Source: Pegoplata infirma | Lineage: Eukaryota > Arthropoda > Insecta > Diptera > Anthomyiidae | DNA: 64,000 bases | Direction of reading: 5' to 3' | Assembly: GCA_963921195.1 (NCBI GenBank) | Contig: OY992536.1 | Coordinates: 95,895,007 to 95,959,006, forward strand | In this document: piece by piece, positions 1 through 10,897 of the stretch | Position numbering within the stretch: the stretch's first letter is position 1 | Layout: every line of letters begins with the position of its first letter | Notes under the pieces: generated by a model | What the model was told of the DNA's origin: nothing | Database searches by the model: none | Seen by the model: the letters and a program-made list of their open reading frames with translations, nothing else | Position numbers and translations under genes: made by a program

Positions 1-108
1 CTGACCACCCATGCTGCTTAAGAAAAGACTTCCAATTTCCGTTAAAAAAAACTCAAAATAAACAGTTCTGTCTAACATGATCATTTACATTTTTTTAAAA
101 CACTTTTT
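1..108. other. unassigned AT-rich sequence
   Basis: Nothing recognisable is seen. Confidence 0.5.
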
Positions 109-651
109 ATACCCTCCACTTTGAATTAGTGGTAGAGAGTATATATAAATCTTTCATTTCGTTTGTAACTCATCGAAATATCGGTCTGGGACTCCAGAAA
201 GTATACATATTATCGACTAGTGAAGGATTCAAATATAATCTAGCTTTTTACGTCTGTCTTTCCGAATGACTTTCTATCTGTTGAAATGGTGTTCACGGCC
301 AAAAAATTACACGGATATGACTGAAATCTAACATATTTACTTGTTGTTGCCCCAAGAAGTTTGGTATTGTATTTGAGCGATATCGATTCAACGCAAAAAA
401 TAATTAACAAAAATGTAAGGACACCTTAAAAATTTTGGTACATTCAACATAACCTAAAAAAACAAAATACCTTAATTCGGATACTGGTTGGCATATGTGA
501 ACAGAATTGAACTTCGCATAGTATTTTAACAAGTACGAATATATTTTTTTTACAAAAAAAGAAAAAAAATCGCCGAAATAAAAATTTTTTTCGCGAAAAT
601 TTTTTTTTTTCTCAAAAGTAATTTCTTTTTTTAAAACATTGTGGAGGGTAT
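109..651. mobile_element. dispersed repeat with ATACCCTCCAC inverted ends
   Basis: A block bounded by ATACCCTCCAC (109-119) and its exact reverse complement GTGGAGGGTAT (641-651). The interior, with an ATCGGTC(T/G)GGGA(C)-like stretch, GTTCACGGCCAAAA and a GAGCGATATCG segment, matches a second copy at about 54945-55330, so this is a mobile or dispersed family. No coding capacity is seen. Superfamily not determined. Confidence 0.6.
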
Positions 652-1410
652 CAACAATTTCGACAAGGCCGAATTAAAATTTTTAATTGTTTTCTTTTGC
701 ATCTTTCCTGCAACAAAACTATGTTATTTAAGTGTTGATTAGATTTTCATTCAATACTCACCATTCTAACATTTAAGCTGCAGTACGATGTTAATTTAAA
801 GAAACCACCAACCTCGAAAAAAATGTCATAAAATTTCATTTCAATCGTTAAGATAAGAAAATTTAAATTCCATTTGTATTGTTAGTGTTCTTCACAAAAT
901 AATATCAGTAAAATGGAGCACTTATTGACAACTTTTAACTGGCCCATCAACACATTTGGTAATCTAAGACACTAAAAAAACTAACTTTACTAGCAAAGAC
1001 AAAAATTTTAAATAACATATTTTTTTTTAACGGAATTGGTAAAAGGAATACCTACCATACCAGCATTTTTTTTTTGTATTAAACATAAATTATTATGAAA
1101 TTTTATGAAACCACACAAAGAGACATTTGGAAGAGACTAATTTGAATTAAAGTTTTTTTTTTCATAAATATTTTAAATTTGATCATAAATTTATTAAAGA
1201 AAAAAATTATTGAGATTTTTTATAATTGCTAAGACCGGAGGTCTCCACCACTAACAACGAAAGGAGGGTATTAAAACAGTCTTTCGTTGTTTTTTTCATT
1301 AGTTTCGGAAAACTACAACATTTTTCTGCATTTTTCTTTCCTGGTATTCGCATATTTTACGAAAGAAATTTTAACGAATTGGTTTCGTAAAATTATGAAG
1401 GTAATTTTTT
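652..1410. other. AT-rich spacer with one strong hairpin
   Basis: No gene is seen. AACAACGAAAG (1253-1263) pairs perfectly with CTTTCGTTGTT (1281-1291) around a 17-base loop, close to a small palindrome AGACCGGAGGTCT (1231-1243). The hairpin may be the end of a mobile element, since GGAGGGTAT also occurs in its loop. Confidence 0.4.
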
Positions 1411-3348
1411 GACATTTTTCTTATAGAAAAAGTCTTAGATTCTGAGAAATTTTTCTTGTAAAAAAAGTCTCAGATTCTGAGACATTTTTCTTATAGAAAA
1501 AGTCTCAGATTCTGAGACATTTTTCTTATAGAAAAAGTCTCAGATTCTGAGACATTTTTCTTATAGAAAAAGTCTCAGATTCTGAGACATTTTTCTTATA
1601 GAAAAAGTCTCAGATTCTGAGACATTTTTCTTATAGAAAAAGTCTCAGATTCTGAGACATTTTTCTTATAGAAAAAGTCTCAGATTCTGAGACATTTTTC
1701 TTATAGAAAAAGTCTCAGATTCTGAGACATTTTTCTTATAGAAAAAGTCTCAGATTCTGAGACATTTTTCTTATAGAAAAAGTCTCAGATTCTGAGACAT
1801 TTTTCTTATAGAAAAAGTCTCAGATTCTGAGACATTTTTCTTATAGAAAAAGTCTCAGATTCTGAGACATTTTTCTTATAGAAAAAGTCTCAGATTCTGA
1901 GACATTTTTCTTATAGAAAAAGTCTCAGATTCTGAGACATTTTTCTTATAGAAAAAGTCTCAGATTCTGAGACATTTTTCTTATAGAAAAAGTCTCAGAT
2001 TCTGAGACATTTTTCTTATAGAAAAAGTCTCAGATTCTGAGACATTTTTCTTATAGAAAAAGTCTCAGATTCTGAGACATTTTTCTTATAGAAAAAGTCT
2101 CAGATTCTGAGACATTTTTCTTATAGAAAAAGTCTCAGATTCTGAGACATTTTTCTTATAGAAAAAGTCTCAGATTCTGAGACATTTTTCTTATAGAAAA
2201 AGTCTCAGATTCTGAGACATTTTTCTTATAGAAAAAGTCTCAGATTCTGAGACATTTTTCTTATAGAAAAAGTCTCAGATTCTGAGACATTTTTCTTATA
2301 GAAAAAGTCTCAGATTCTGAGACATTTTTCTTATAGAAAAAGTCTCAGATTCTGAGACATTTTTCTTATAGAAAAAGTCTCAGATTCTGAGACATTTTTC
2401 TTATAGAAAAAGTCTCAGATTCTGAGACATTTTTCTTATAGAAAAAGTCTCAGATTCTGAGACATTTTTCTTATAGAAAAAGTCTCAGATTCTGAGACAT
2501 TTTTCTTATAGAAAAAGTCTCAGATTCTGAGACATTTTTCTTATAGAAAAAAGTCTCAGATTCTGAGACATTTTTCTTATAGAAAAAGTCTCAGATTCTG
2601 AGACATTTTTCTTATAGAAAAAGTCTCAGATTCTGAGACATTTTTCTTATAGAAAAAGTCTCAGATTCTGAGACATTTTTCTTATAGAAAAAGTCTCAGA
2701 TTCTGAGACATTTTTCTTATAGAAAAAGTCTCAGATTCTGAGACATTTTTCTTATAGAAAAAGTCTCAGATTCTGAGACATTTTTCTTATAGAAAAAGTC
2801 TCAGATTCTGAGACATTTTTCTTATAGAAAAACTCCCAGATTCTGAGACATTTTTCTTATAGAAAAAGTCTCAGATTCTGAGACATTTTTCTTATAGAAA
2901 AAGTCTCAGATTCTGAGACATTTTTCTTATAGAAAAAGTCTCAGATTCTGAGACATTTTTCTTATAGAAAAAGTCTCAGATTCTGAGACATTTTTCTTAT
3001 AGAAAAAGTCTCAGATTCTGAGACATTTTTCTTATAGAAAAAGTCTCAGATTCTGAGACATTTTTCTTATAGAAAAAGTCTCAGATTCTGAGACTTTTTC
3101 TATAAGAATTTTTCTTATAAAAAAAGTCTCAGATTCTGAGACATTTTTCTTATAGAAAAAGTCTCAGATTGTAAGACATTATTCTTAAAGAAAAAGTCTC
3201 AGATTCTGAGACATTTTTCTTATAGAAAAAGTCTCCGATTTTGAAACATTTTTCTTATAGAAAAAGTCAAAGATTCTGAGACATTTTTCTTATAGAAAAA
3301 GTCTCAGATTCTGAGACATTTTTCTTATAGAAAAAGTCTCTGATTCTG
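1411..3348. repeat. 35-bp satellite, about 55 copies
   Basis: A head-to-tail array with unit GTCTCAGATTCTGAGAC + A + TTTTTCTTATAGAAAAA (35 bp). Both 17-base halves are inverted repeats with perfect 7-bp and 6-bp arms. Copies in the middle are almost identical over more than 1 kb. Variants lie at the edges, with one 36-bp copy near 2550 and one substituted copy near 2830. Near 3100 a unit is partly inverted. The pattern of uniform centre and decayed edges is what unequal exchange or replication slippage gives. A diverged relative lies at 14577-18700. Confidence 0.97.
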
Positions 3349-4597
3349 TTATAAAACACGGAAAACGGTTAAATATTAGTAAAATGAGATTACGAAGCTT
3401 TTCTAGTAATTTGACAAGGTTTTTTATTGTGTGTATGGTTGGTCTTAACCGATTATAATTTTTTTTACTTGTTTTCACTGGATCCCTCCTCCCTCCCCCA
3501 CTGCATAAAATTTAAATAAAACTTCACGATTTTTTTTTGTTTACAGTTTAAGTAGTTTCAGTTTTTTGAAACTTTTTATTTTTATTGTAAATTTTTCCTT
3601 GAAGACTTTTTAAGTTTTTTTTTTTTGTGTATGTTTTGTTTAAGAAAACCTAAAATATAAAAAATACATAACTAAAAGATAATTTTAACATAAATTTTAG
3701 AGTTTAGTATTTAGATTTAATGTAAATATAAGAGTTTTAAGCAATTATTTATTGTTTGCTAAATTTATTTATTGTTTTAAATCTAAATTATTTTTTAAAT
3801 ATATTTGTGTATAGTAAGAAGTAGTAGTAGTTTTTAATGTTAAATAAATAGAAATATTTATGAAAAAATTTTTGATTTCTTTTTCTTTTGTTACATGGAA
3901 AATTACTTAAATGTTAGAGTTTAGATTTGTTTAGACTTTGATAAAAGGTATGTTAAAGTTAAGTTTTTAACAATAATAAAAAAAATAATACCGAAAATAT
4001 AAATAAAATCCAGTCTTACTAATGAGATAAAATTAAGTTTTGAATTTTCAAATTAATTCAATTTATATGTAAGTTTTTTTTTTGGTTTTAATGAATATTT
4101 TTAAGCTTTCAAGTCTTTCAATTTTAAAATTATTTTTTTATTTATTATTTTTTAATAATTTCACATTTAGGTTATTTTTTTTAAATTTTAAATTAATTTA
4201 GGTAAATAATTGGAAAAACAGCAAAATTTTTAAAAAATGTCTTAAAATTTTCTAAATTTGTATTAAAAATTTTGTATATTTTTTAAAACACCATCTAATC
4301 GACAAATTGGAATGTATTTAGACTAAAAATTTTTAGTTCTCTGCAGTAAATTTTATAGGTCCAAGAAGGTTACGTGAGCTATCCCCGGAACCAAAACACC
4401 TATCAAAAAAATTTTGTGAAAAACGCAAAAAATTGCCAAACATTTCTGTTTCAAAAAAAAGTTTGTCAAATAATTTTTTGTTCAAAAATTTTCAAAAAAA
4501 ATTTTGGAACATGTAAAATTCTTCAAAATTTATGATTTTTTTTTTTAATAATTTTTTGAGCTATTTTTTACTACAAAACGCAAAAAATTTGTCTGGT
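3349..4597. other. AT-rich spacer
   Basis: No gene is seen. A short stretch at 3436-3475 (GGTCTTAACCGATTATAA) is a decayed end fragment of the 0.8-kb repeat found at 16629-17476 and 52157-52923. The rest is long runs of A and T. Confidence 0.5.
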
Positions 4598-5025
4598 AAA
4601 AAGTTTCTAAAAAGCCAACACTTTGATCGATGGGCGCCACGGCTTAAAATCATGGGATTTGGCTCAAATTAATTTTAAATGAAAGATTGTCTCAAGCTCT
4701 ACAAAAGGGTCGGCGGAATGAAATTTTGAGACTTTTTTAAACAATTTCTTGAACGTAGGAAAAAACCGTCATTTTTTACAAATTTGAAATGGCGATCGAG
4801 CGGTTTTAATGTTTTTTTTTATATTCGTGTTCAGCGCATCAAAATTAACAAATATGATGTGTCGAAGGATATATTTATTTTTTTATTTATTTTTTTAATA
4901 TTTCAAACATTCAAAACTTTGACCACCGGGCGCCACGGGTTAATTAAATCCGATTGAAAATCGGAGAAAAAAATCTTTGCTATACAAAAAATGCCAGTCT
5001 AATGTACCATATAAAGTTTTTTTTT
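4598..5025 (+). repeat. GGGCGCCACGG dispersed repeat, copy 1
   Basis: Copy of a dispersed family whose marks are GATGGGCGCCACGGCTTAA, GTCTCAAGCTCTACAAAAGG, GAAATGGCGAT near mid-length and GGGCGCCACGGGTTAATT near the end. It matches 9690-10200 in the same orientation and 8935-9400 in the opposite orientation. No coding capacity. Confidence 0.7.
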
Positions 5026-6048
5026 TAATTTGGTGTATTTACAGAATTAAGTTCGACTTTTTTAACAAAAGTGAGAAAATTTCATCATTTTTAAAGAAGT
5101 GTAACTTTTTAACCAATGACCCGATTTTACAAATTTGACTCATGTGAAAGCTGGGGTCTTCTTCTTTTAGGAAATATTTTTAAAATGATACATTTTTTTA
5201 CAGAAATGATGCAAAAATAATGTTTCTTTTTGGAATATTTAAAAAAACACATCTTCGATTGTTTTTTTTTTTTTTAATTTCTGGTGAAAAATATGAGAGC
5301 AAAAATATTCTATGAGAGCAAAAATATTCTGTTTTAAGTACGAGGTTCTCATATCTTTCCGTTAGAAAATTTAAATTTCTAATATTTTGAATGTTTTTAA
5401 AAATTTTAGAAGTATAATTTTCTTTGAAAATTTAAATTTTTATATTGGAGAAATTTAAAATTTAAAATTCGAATTTTTATTTTAAATTTTTTTGAAGAAC
5501 ATCGTACTAAAACCAGAATATTTGTTGATCCCAAAGGAATCCCACTGTGAATTTTGGATATGTTACTCAAAACAGTATTGTTTATCACCGCATTCTTTTT
5601 TTAAATCGTTGTTAAAATGTTCGTCATAGTCAAAACTTAGGTTTTTACGGAAAGAAAAATTGACCACGCCCACGTTTTCTACTATATATATCAAAAATCG
5701 CAGAACGGTGGACCGATTTGGCATTTTTTTTTTTTTAATGTTCATCATAGTCTATCAAGTTTCTGACGAAAATAAAAATAGACCACGCCCACTTCTACGC
5801 TACTTTTTTCGATATATCTGATATATAATTAATTGTCCACGCCCACTTCTAGGCCAACATTTTCAAATTATCTAAAATTGCGACACTTGAGAACGGCTGA
5901 ACCAATTTGAATAATAATTTCTGCTTTGGCCACATTCACTTGTTTTCGCTATATGTAAAATTTCTATTTACCTTATATAAAAAATATATATCTTTATAGA
6001 TTCCGCTTAAATTTGGTACACGTAATTTAAAAAAGTTGGGTAATATTA
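5026..6048. other. AT-rich unassigned, with repeated GACCACGCCCAC
   Basis: No gene is seen. GACCACGCCCAC or close forms occur three times between 5660 and 5860 beside similar flanks, so this is probably a decayed repeated element of unknown type. Confidence 0.4.
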
Positions 6049-6221
6049 CACCCTAAAAAAATGAATCCAGTTTCCTACTATAAATTGGGTAAATTTCAAA
6101 AAATTCAAAAAATATACCACTATAAATTGAGTAAATTTCAAATATTTTTAAGTAGAATTACGCATTTTGTGTAAATTTACCCAATTTATAGTAGGAAACT
6201 GAAATCATTTTAATTAGAGTG
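6049..6221. mobile_element. 173-bp MITE with TA target duplication
   Basis: The ends CACCCTAAAAAAATGAA and (reverse complement of the right end) CACTCTAATTAAAATGA are inverted repeats. The subterminal TTTCCTACTATAAATTGGG is repeated inverted near the other end, so most of the element is palindromic. It is flanked by TA on both sides (6047-6048 and 6222-6223), as expected for Tc1/mariner-type movement. It has no coding capacity and depends on a transposase from elsewhere. Confidence 0.8.
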
Positions 6222-6299
6222 TATGCAAAAGTTAAACTGACCACACAAATTGTAACTCCCACTTTTGCCTAAATACTTGAAATTGGTATAAGTCGAAAT

Positions 6300-7370
6300 T
6301 TGGAAATTTCGAAAATTGGGGAAAAACTAAAAGTGTCTGTTAGAATTTTTTGTATTAACTCAAAAAAATCTAGTGTCACAAAATTTTCCATTAAAAAAAT
6401 TGTGTCACAAAATTTTTTATAAGAAACCTTTTGCCACAAAATTTTCTATAGAAAATCCTATGTCACAAAATTTTCTATAAAAAAATTTTGTCACAAATTT
6501 TTTTTTGCACAAAATTTTCTATACAAAACTTTATGTTACAAAATTTTCTATAGAATGCATTGCAACACAAAATTTTCTATAAAAAACCTAGCGTCACAAA
6601 ATTTTCTATAAAAAACCTAGTGTCACAAAATTTTCTACAAAAAAGCCAAGTTTCATAAAATTTCTTATAGAAAACCTTGTAACACAAAATTTTCTGTAGA
6701 AAACCTGGTGTCACAAAATTTTCTATAGAAAACCTTGTGCTCCAATAGTTATTATTATAAAAAACGTTGTGTCACAAAATTTTCTGTAAAAAACCTGGTG
6801 TCACAAAATTTTCTATAAAAAACCTTGAGTCACAATATATTCTATAAAAACCTTGTCACAGAATTTTCTATAGAAAACTCCAAAACACAAAATTTTCTAT
6901 AGAAAACCTTGTGTCTCAAAATTTGCAATATAAAATCTTGTGTTACAAATTTTTTTTTAAATAAATCTTGGTCTCAAAAACTTCTATTACAAACCTTGTG
7001 TCACAAAAATTTTTATAGAAAACCTGGCATCACAGAATGTATTTTAGAAAATCTTACGTCACAAAATTTTCTAGAAAAAACTTTGTGTCACAAAATTTTC
7101 TATAAAAAAACTTGTGTCACAAAACTTTCTAAAGAAATTCTTGTGTCATAAAATGTTCTAAAGAAAACATTGTGTCCCAAAGTTTTCTATAGAAAACCTT
7201 CAATATCAGAATGTTTTGTAGAAAATCTTGGGTCACAAAATTTTCTATAGAAAACCTTGTAACACAAGATTGTCTATAGAAAACCTTGTAAAACAAAATT
7301 TTCTAAAGAAAACCTTGTCACACGAAATTTTCTATAGAAAACCTTGTAACACTAAATTTTTTGAAAATTT
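6300..7370. repeat. 29-30-bp tandem array, diverged
   Basis: About 35 imperfect copies of a unit close to GTGTCACAAAATTTTCTATAGAAAACCTT. Each intact unit contains the palindrome TTTTCTATAGAAAA. Copies differ by many substitutions, so this array is older than the 35-bp satellite. The open frame on the plus strand at 6909-7151 is a by-product of the unit length near 30 bp. Confidence 0.9.
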
Positions 7371-7878
7371 TCACCAAAATTTTGGATAAATTTTTACAAA
7401 TTTTCCACCTAAATTTTGGATAAATTTTTGGAAATTTCCTCCAAAATTTTAGATTTTTGAAAAATTAAAAAATAAAAAAATAAATATCTTGCGATACAAT
7501 TAATTTTGGCTTGCTCAATATGAATATCAAAAAATTTCTGAAATCAATAGAGCAGTTTTCCAGATTTCGCCATTTTAAATTTGTCAAATAATTTCTAAAA
7601 ATAGCGTCTTTTTTCTTTTTTTTTTAAGAAATGTTAAAAAAAGATAATAAAATTTTTTTCCGCTGACTATTTCAAAGAGCCTGAGACAATCTTTTATATA
7701 TTAAATTGAGTCAAATTAAAACTTTCCAATCCACGGAGCCGCGGCACCGTTCGACCATAATTTTGAGATTTTGTTAAAAATTTTCTAAAAAAATAAAACT
7801 TTGATCAAAGGGAGCCAAGGAAAAAGTTATCGGATTTGGCTCAAATTAAATTTAAATGAAAGTTTGTCTCAAGCTCTA
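7371..7878. repeat. decayed copies of the GGGCGCCACGG repeat
   Basis: Pieces of the dispersed family in both orientations. The part ending GTCTCAAGCTCTA is cut by the MITE at 7879 and resumes at 8646. Confidence 0.6.
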
Positions 7879-8645
7879 CACAGAAAAAAATAAAAAAAAT
7901 ATTTAATTAAAAAATTCGTAGATTTAATTAAAAAATTAATTAAATCCGGACCAATCACTAAAATGCGCAAATAAATTAAAAATATTTGTATGTCGTTAAT
8001 TAAAAATAAATGGATATTTATTTAATTAAAAACTTAATACTATAAATTAAAAAATTTAATTAAAATTTAAAAAAAAAATAATTAAAATTTTAATTGTATA
8101 AATTAAAAAAATTAATTAAAAATATTATATTAAAAAAAAAATAATTTGTAAAAACATTCTTTTTGAATAAAATAGTTTAAAAAAAAATATTTCTTCAAAC
8201 TTTACCAAATTTATTTATGCCGTATAGTCAGTGAGATGATTTTATAAAGTTGATTATAAACCTTTCATATACATACACATAAAACTATAAACAAAATGAG
8301 AATTCAAAAACCTATGCGAAAAATAAAAAAAAACTTTCAACAAACTTTTTATACTTATGTATTTTTTTTGTATGTAATACAATGCAAGAGAAAAACACAC
8401 ACTCGCACACACACGGAAAACAAAACAAAAAAAAATAAGTAAAGCTAGAAATTTAATTAAACATTTAATTATATAAATTAAATACTTAATTAATATTAAA
8501 TTTAAAAACAATTAAAATATTAATTAAAATAAAGTTAAAAATTTAATTAAACAATTAATTATATTAATTAAAAGTTTAATTAATATTAAATTAAAAAACA
8601 ATTAAAATTTTAATTAAAATAAAATATACGATATTATTTTCTGTG
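7879..8645. mobile_element. 767-bp TA-flanked MITE with CACAGAAAA ends
   Basis: Begins CACAGAAAA and ends with its exact complement TTTTCTGTG. It is flanked by TA at 7877-7878 and 8646-8647 and interrupts a GGGCGCCACGG repeat, whose uninterrupted copies read CAAGCTCTACAAAAGG at this point. The interior is dominated by palindromes such as TTTAATTAAA. There is no transposase. It is probably a Tc1/mariner-type non-autonomous element. Confidence 0.8.
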
Positions 8646-8934
8646 TAGGAAAAGGTCAAGGAAAAAAATGTTGAGTTTATTTCTAACAATTTTTTTTAAC
8701 GTAGAAAAAAACACCATTTTTTGCAAATTGATAATAGTTTTATCTCGAAAACCGTTCATCCGATTTAATATTTTTTTGGATATTTGTCTTCAGCACATCA
8801 AAACTTATATGATTTTTTTGTAATTTTTTCAAATCCAAAACTTTGTATGCCGGGCGCCACGCGTTTATTTAATCCGATTGGCCTAATGTGCCCAGACACT
8901 TTGGAAAATCAAAATTTGAAGAAAAGAATTTCAC
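8646..8934 (+). repeat. GGGCGCCACGG repeat, continuation after MITE
   Basis: Right-hand part of the copy split by the MITE. It includes CGGGCGCCACGCG near 8850 followed by TTTAATCCGATTG. Confidence 0.65.
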
Positions 8935-9400
8935 TCTTATATGACATTAGATGGCATTTTTTGTCATCTTTCGATTTTCCCAAGTGTCCGGGCAAATTTT
9001 TATTGTCCTAGGTCTAAAACTTATGTGGTACAAATGTGAGGTCAATCGGATTAAATTAACCCGTGGAGCCCGGCGGTCAAAGTTTAGGATTTTTGAAAAA
9101 AATCTAAAAATAAAATTAAAAAAATGTTTATCTTTCGACCCATCATATTTGTTAATTTTAGTGTGCTGAGCACGAATATCAAAAAAAAATTTAAATCGGT
9201 TGAACAGTTTTCGAGATATCGCTATATGAAATTTGCAAAAAATGGCGGTTTTTTCCTACATTCAAGAAATTTTTTAAAAAAAGTCTCAAAATTTCATTCC
9301 GTCGACCTTTTTGTAGAGCTTGAGACAATCTTGCATTTAAAACTAATTTGAGCCAAATTCGATAATTTTAACCCGTAGCGCCCTTCGATCAAAGTTTTGG
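8935..9400 (-). repeat. GGGCGCCACGG repeat, inverted copy
   Basis: Reverse-complement copy of the element at 9690-10200, with about 300 bp between them, so the pair can fold back. Marks are CCAAGTGTCCGGGCAAATTT, GTGGTACAAATGTGAGGTC and GCTTGAGACAATCTT. The small open frames at 8784-9351 lie in this repeat and are not genes. Confidence 0.75.
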
Positions 9401-9689
9401 ACTTTTGGAAAATTTCCACCAAAATTTTCGATTTTTGAAAATGAAAAAATAAAATTAAAATATCTTGCGATACATTATTTTTATTATTTTATCATGCTGA
9501 AATCGAATATCAAATATTTATAAAATCGGTCGAACATTTTTTTAGATATCGCCATTTAAAATTTGTCAAAAAATTGCAAAATGGGCGGTTTTTTCCTACG
9601 TTTAAGATTTAAAAAAAAACTATACAAATTTCTTTATTTTAACCCTTTCATAGAACTTGATACAATCATTTATTTAATCAAAATTTAGT
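9401..9689. repeat. diverged GGGCGCCACGG fragment between the two arms
   Basis: Loop of the foldback pair, itself a decayed minus-oriented piece with ATGGGCGGTTTTTTCCTACG. Confidence 0.5.
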
Positions 9690-10200
9690 GTTTTTGGTAA
9701 AAAGTTTCTAAAAAGCCAAAATTTTGATCGATGGGCGCCACGGCTTAAAATGATCGGATTTTGCTCAAATTAGTTTTATATGAAAGATTGTCTCAAGCTC
9801 TACAAAAGGATCGGCGGAATGAAATTTTGAGACTTTTTTTTAAAAAATTCCTTGAACGTATGAAAAAACCGCCATTTTTAACAAATTTAAAATGGCGATA
9901 TCTCGAAAACCGATCACGCGATTTTATTTTTTTTTTGTTTTGATATTCGTGCTCAGCGCATCGAAACTAACAAATATGATGTGTCGAAAGATAAATACTT
10001 TTTTCTATTTTATTTTCAAAAATTTTTCAAAAGTCCAAAACTTTGACCGCAGGGCGCCACGGGTTAATTTAATCCGTTTGACCTCAAATTTGTACCACAT
10101 AAGTTTTAGACCTAGGACAATAAAAATTTGCCCGGACACTTGGGAAAATCGAAAGTTGACAAAAAAAATGCCAGTCTAATATGGCATATAGTATTTTAAC
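9690..10200 (+). repeat. GGGCGCCACGG repeat, best-preserved copy
   Basis: Fullest copy in the window, from AAAAGCCAAAATTTTGATCG through AATGGCGATATCTCGAAAAC and GTGCTCAGCGCATC to GCCAGTCTAATATGGCAT. It is probably a non-autonomous mobile element, but neither target duplication nor end structure could be fixed. Confidence 0.75.
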
Positions 10201-10897
10201 ATCGAAATAACTAAAAATCTGTCATATTTGACGCCCCGTTTAACCCATAAGAACTGCATCAATATCATTATGTTCAGACTGATTTATCTTAGCTATTTTT
10301 CGGTTGAGCGGACACAGTCCCTTTTCAAATAATTTTAATATTTGTCGATTAGTGTAATTTTATTTGGTTGATTTTAAATGTAACCATTTAATTTGATTTT
10401 AATTATAATTACAACAATTAAACATTTAATAAATAACTCTATCTACAATAAATATTTTGTCATTAAATATATATATTTTTTAAAAATTATTATTTTTACC
10501 ATAAATAAATTTTAATTTTAAGCGCAAAATTTATTAATAGAGTATGTCTGTAATTGTTTATTAGCACTAGAGTACATAAAAATTTTATTATAATGACTTT
10601 GTTAATATTTCTCACTCTAGCTAATTGTAAAACTTTTTTTTTAATATATTTTGTATTTATTATTTTTTTATGTCACATAATGTTTTATATACATTATAGG
10701 ATATTAACACTTAAGAGCAAATTAATAGCATTAATAAAGTTTTTTTTGGAATGTTTAAAAGATAATAAAAAATAATTTCGTTGAAAGTCGCTTAATCCAG
10801 CCCTGAAAAAATCTTATTTTTGCGAAAGTTAAAAAAGTTTTTTTTATTAAAATTGCTACTATTTTGCTCTTAACTGTTATATATTAATGAATTTAGC
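10201..10897. other. AT-rich unique-looking spacer
   Basis: No gene and no repeat shared with the rest of the window were seen. A 73-codon open frame at 10554-10775 is hydrophobic by AT-rich composition only. Confidence 0.4.

Noticed and set aside
1411..3348. CRISPR-like regular repeat
   Set aside because: Units are contiguous with no unique spacers, in a eukaryotic genome. It is a satellite.
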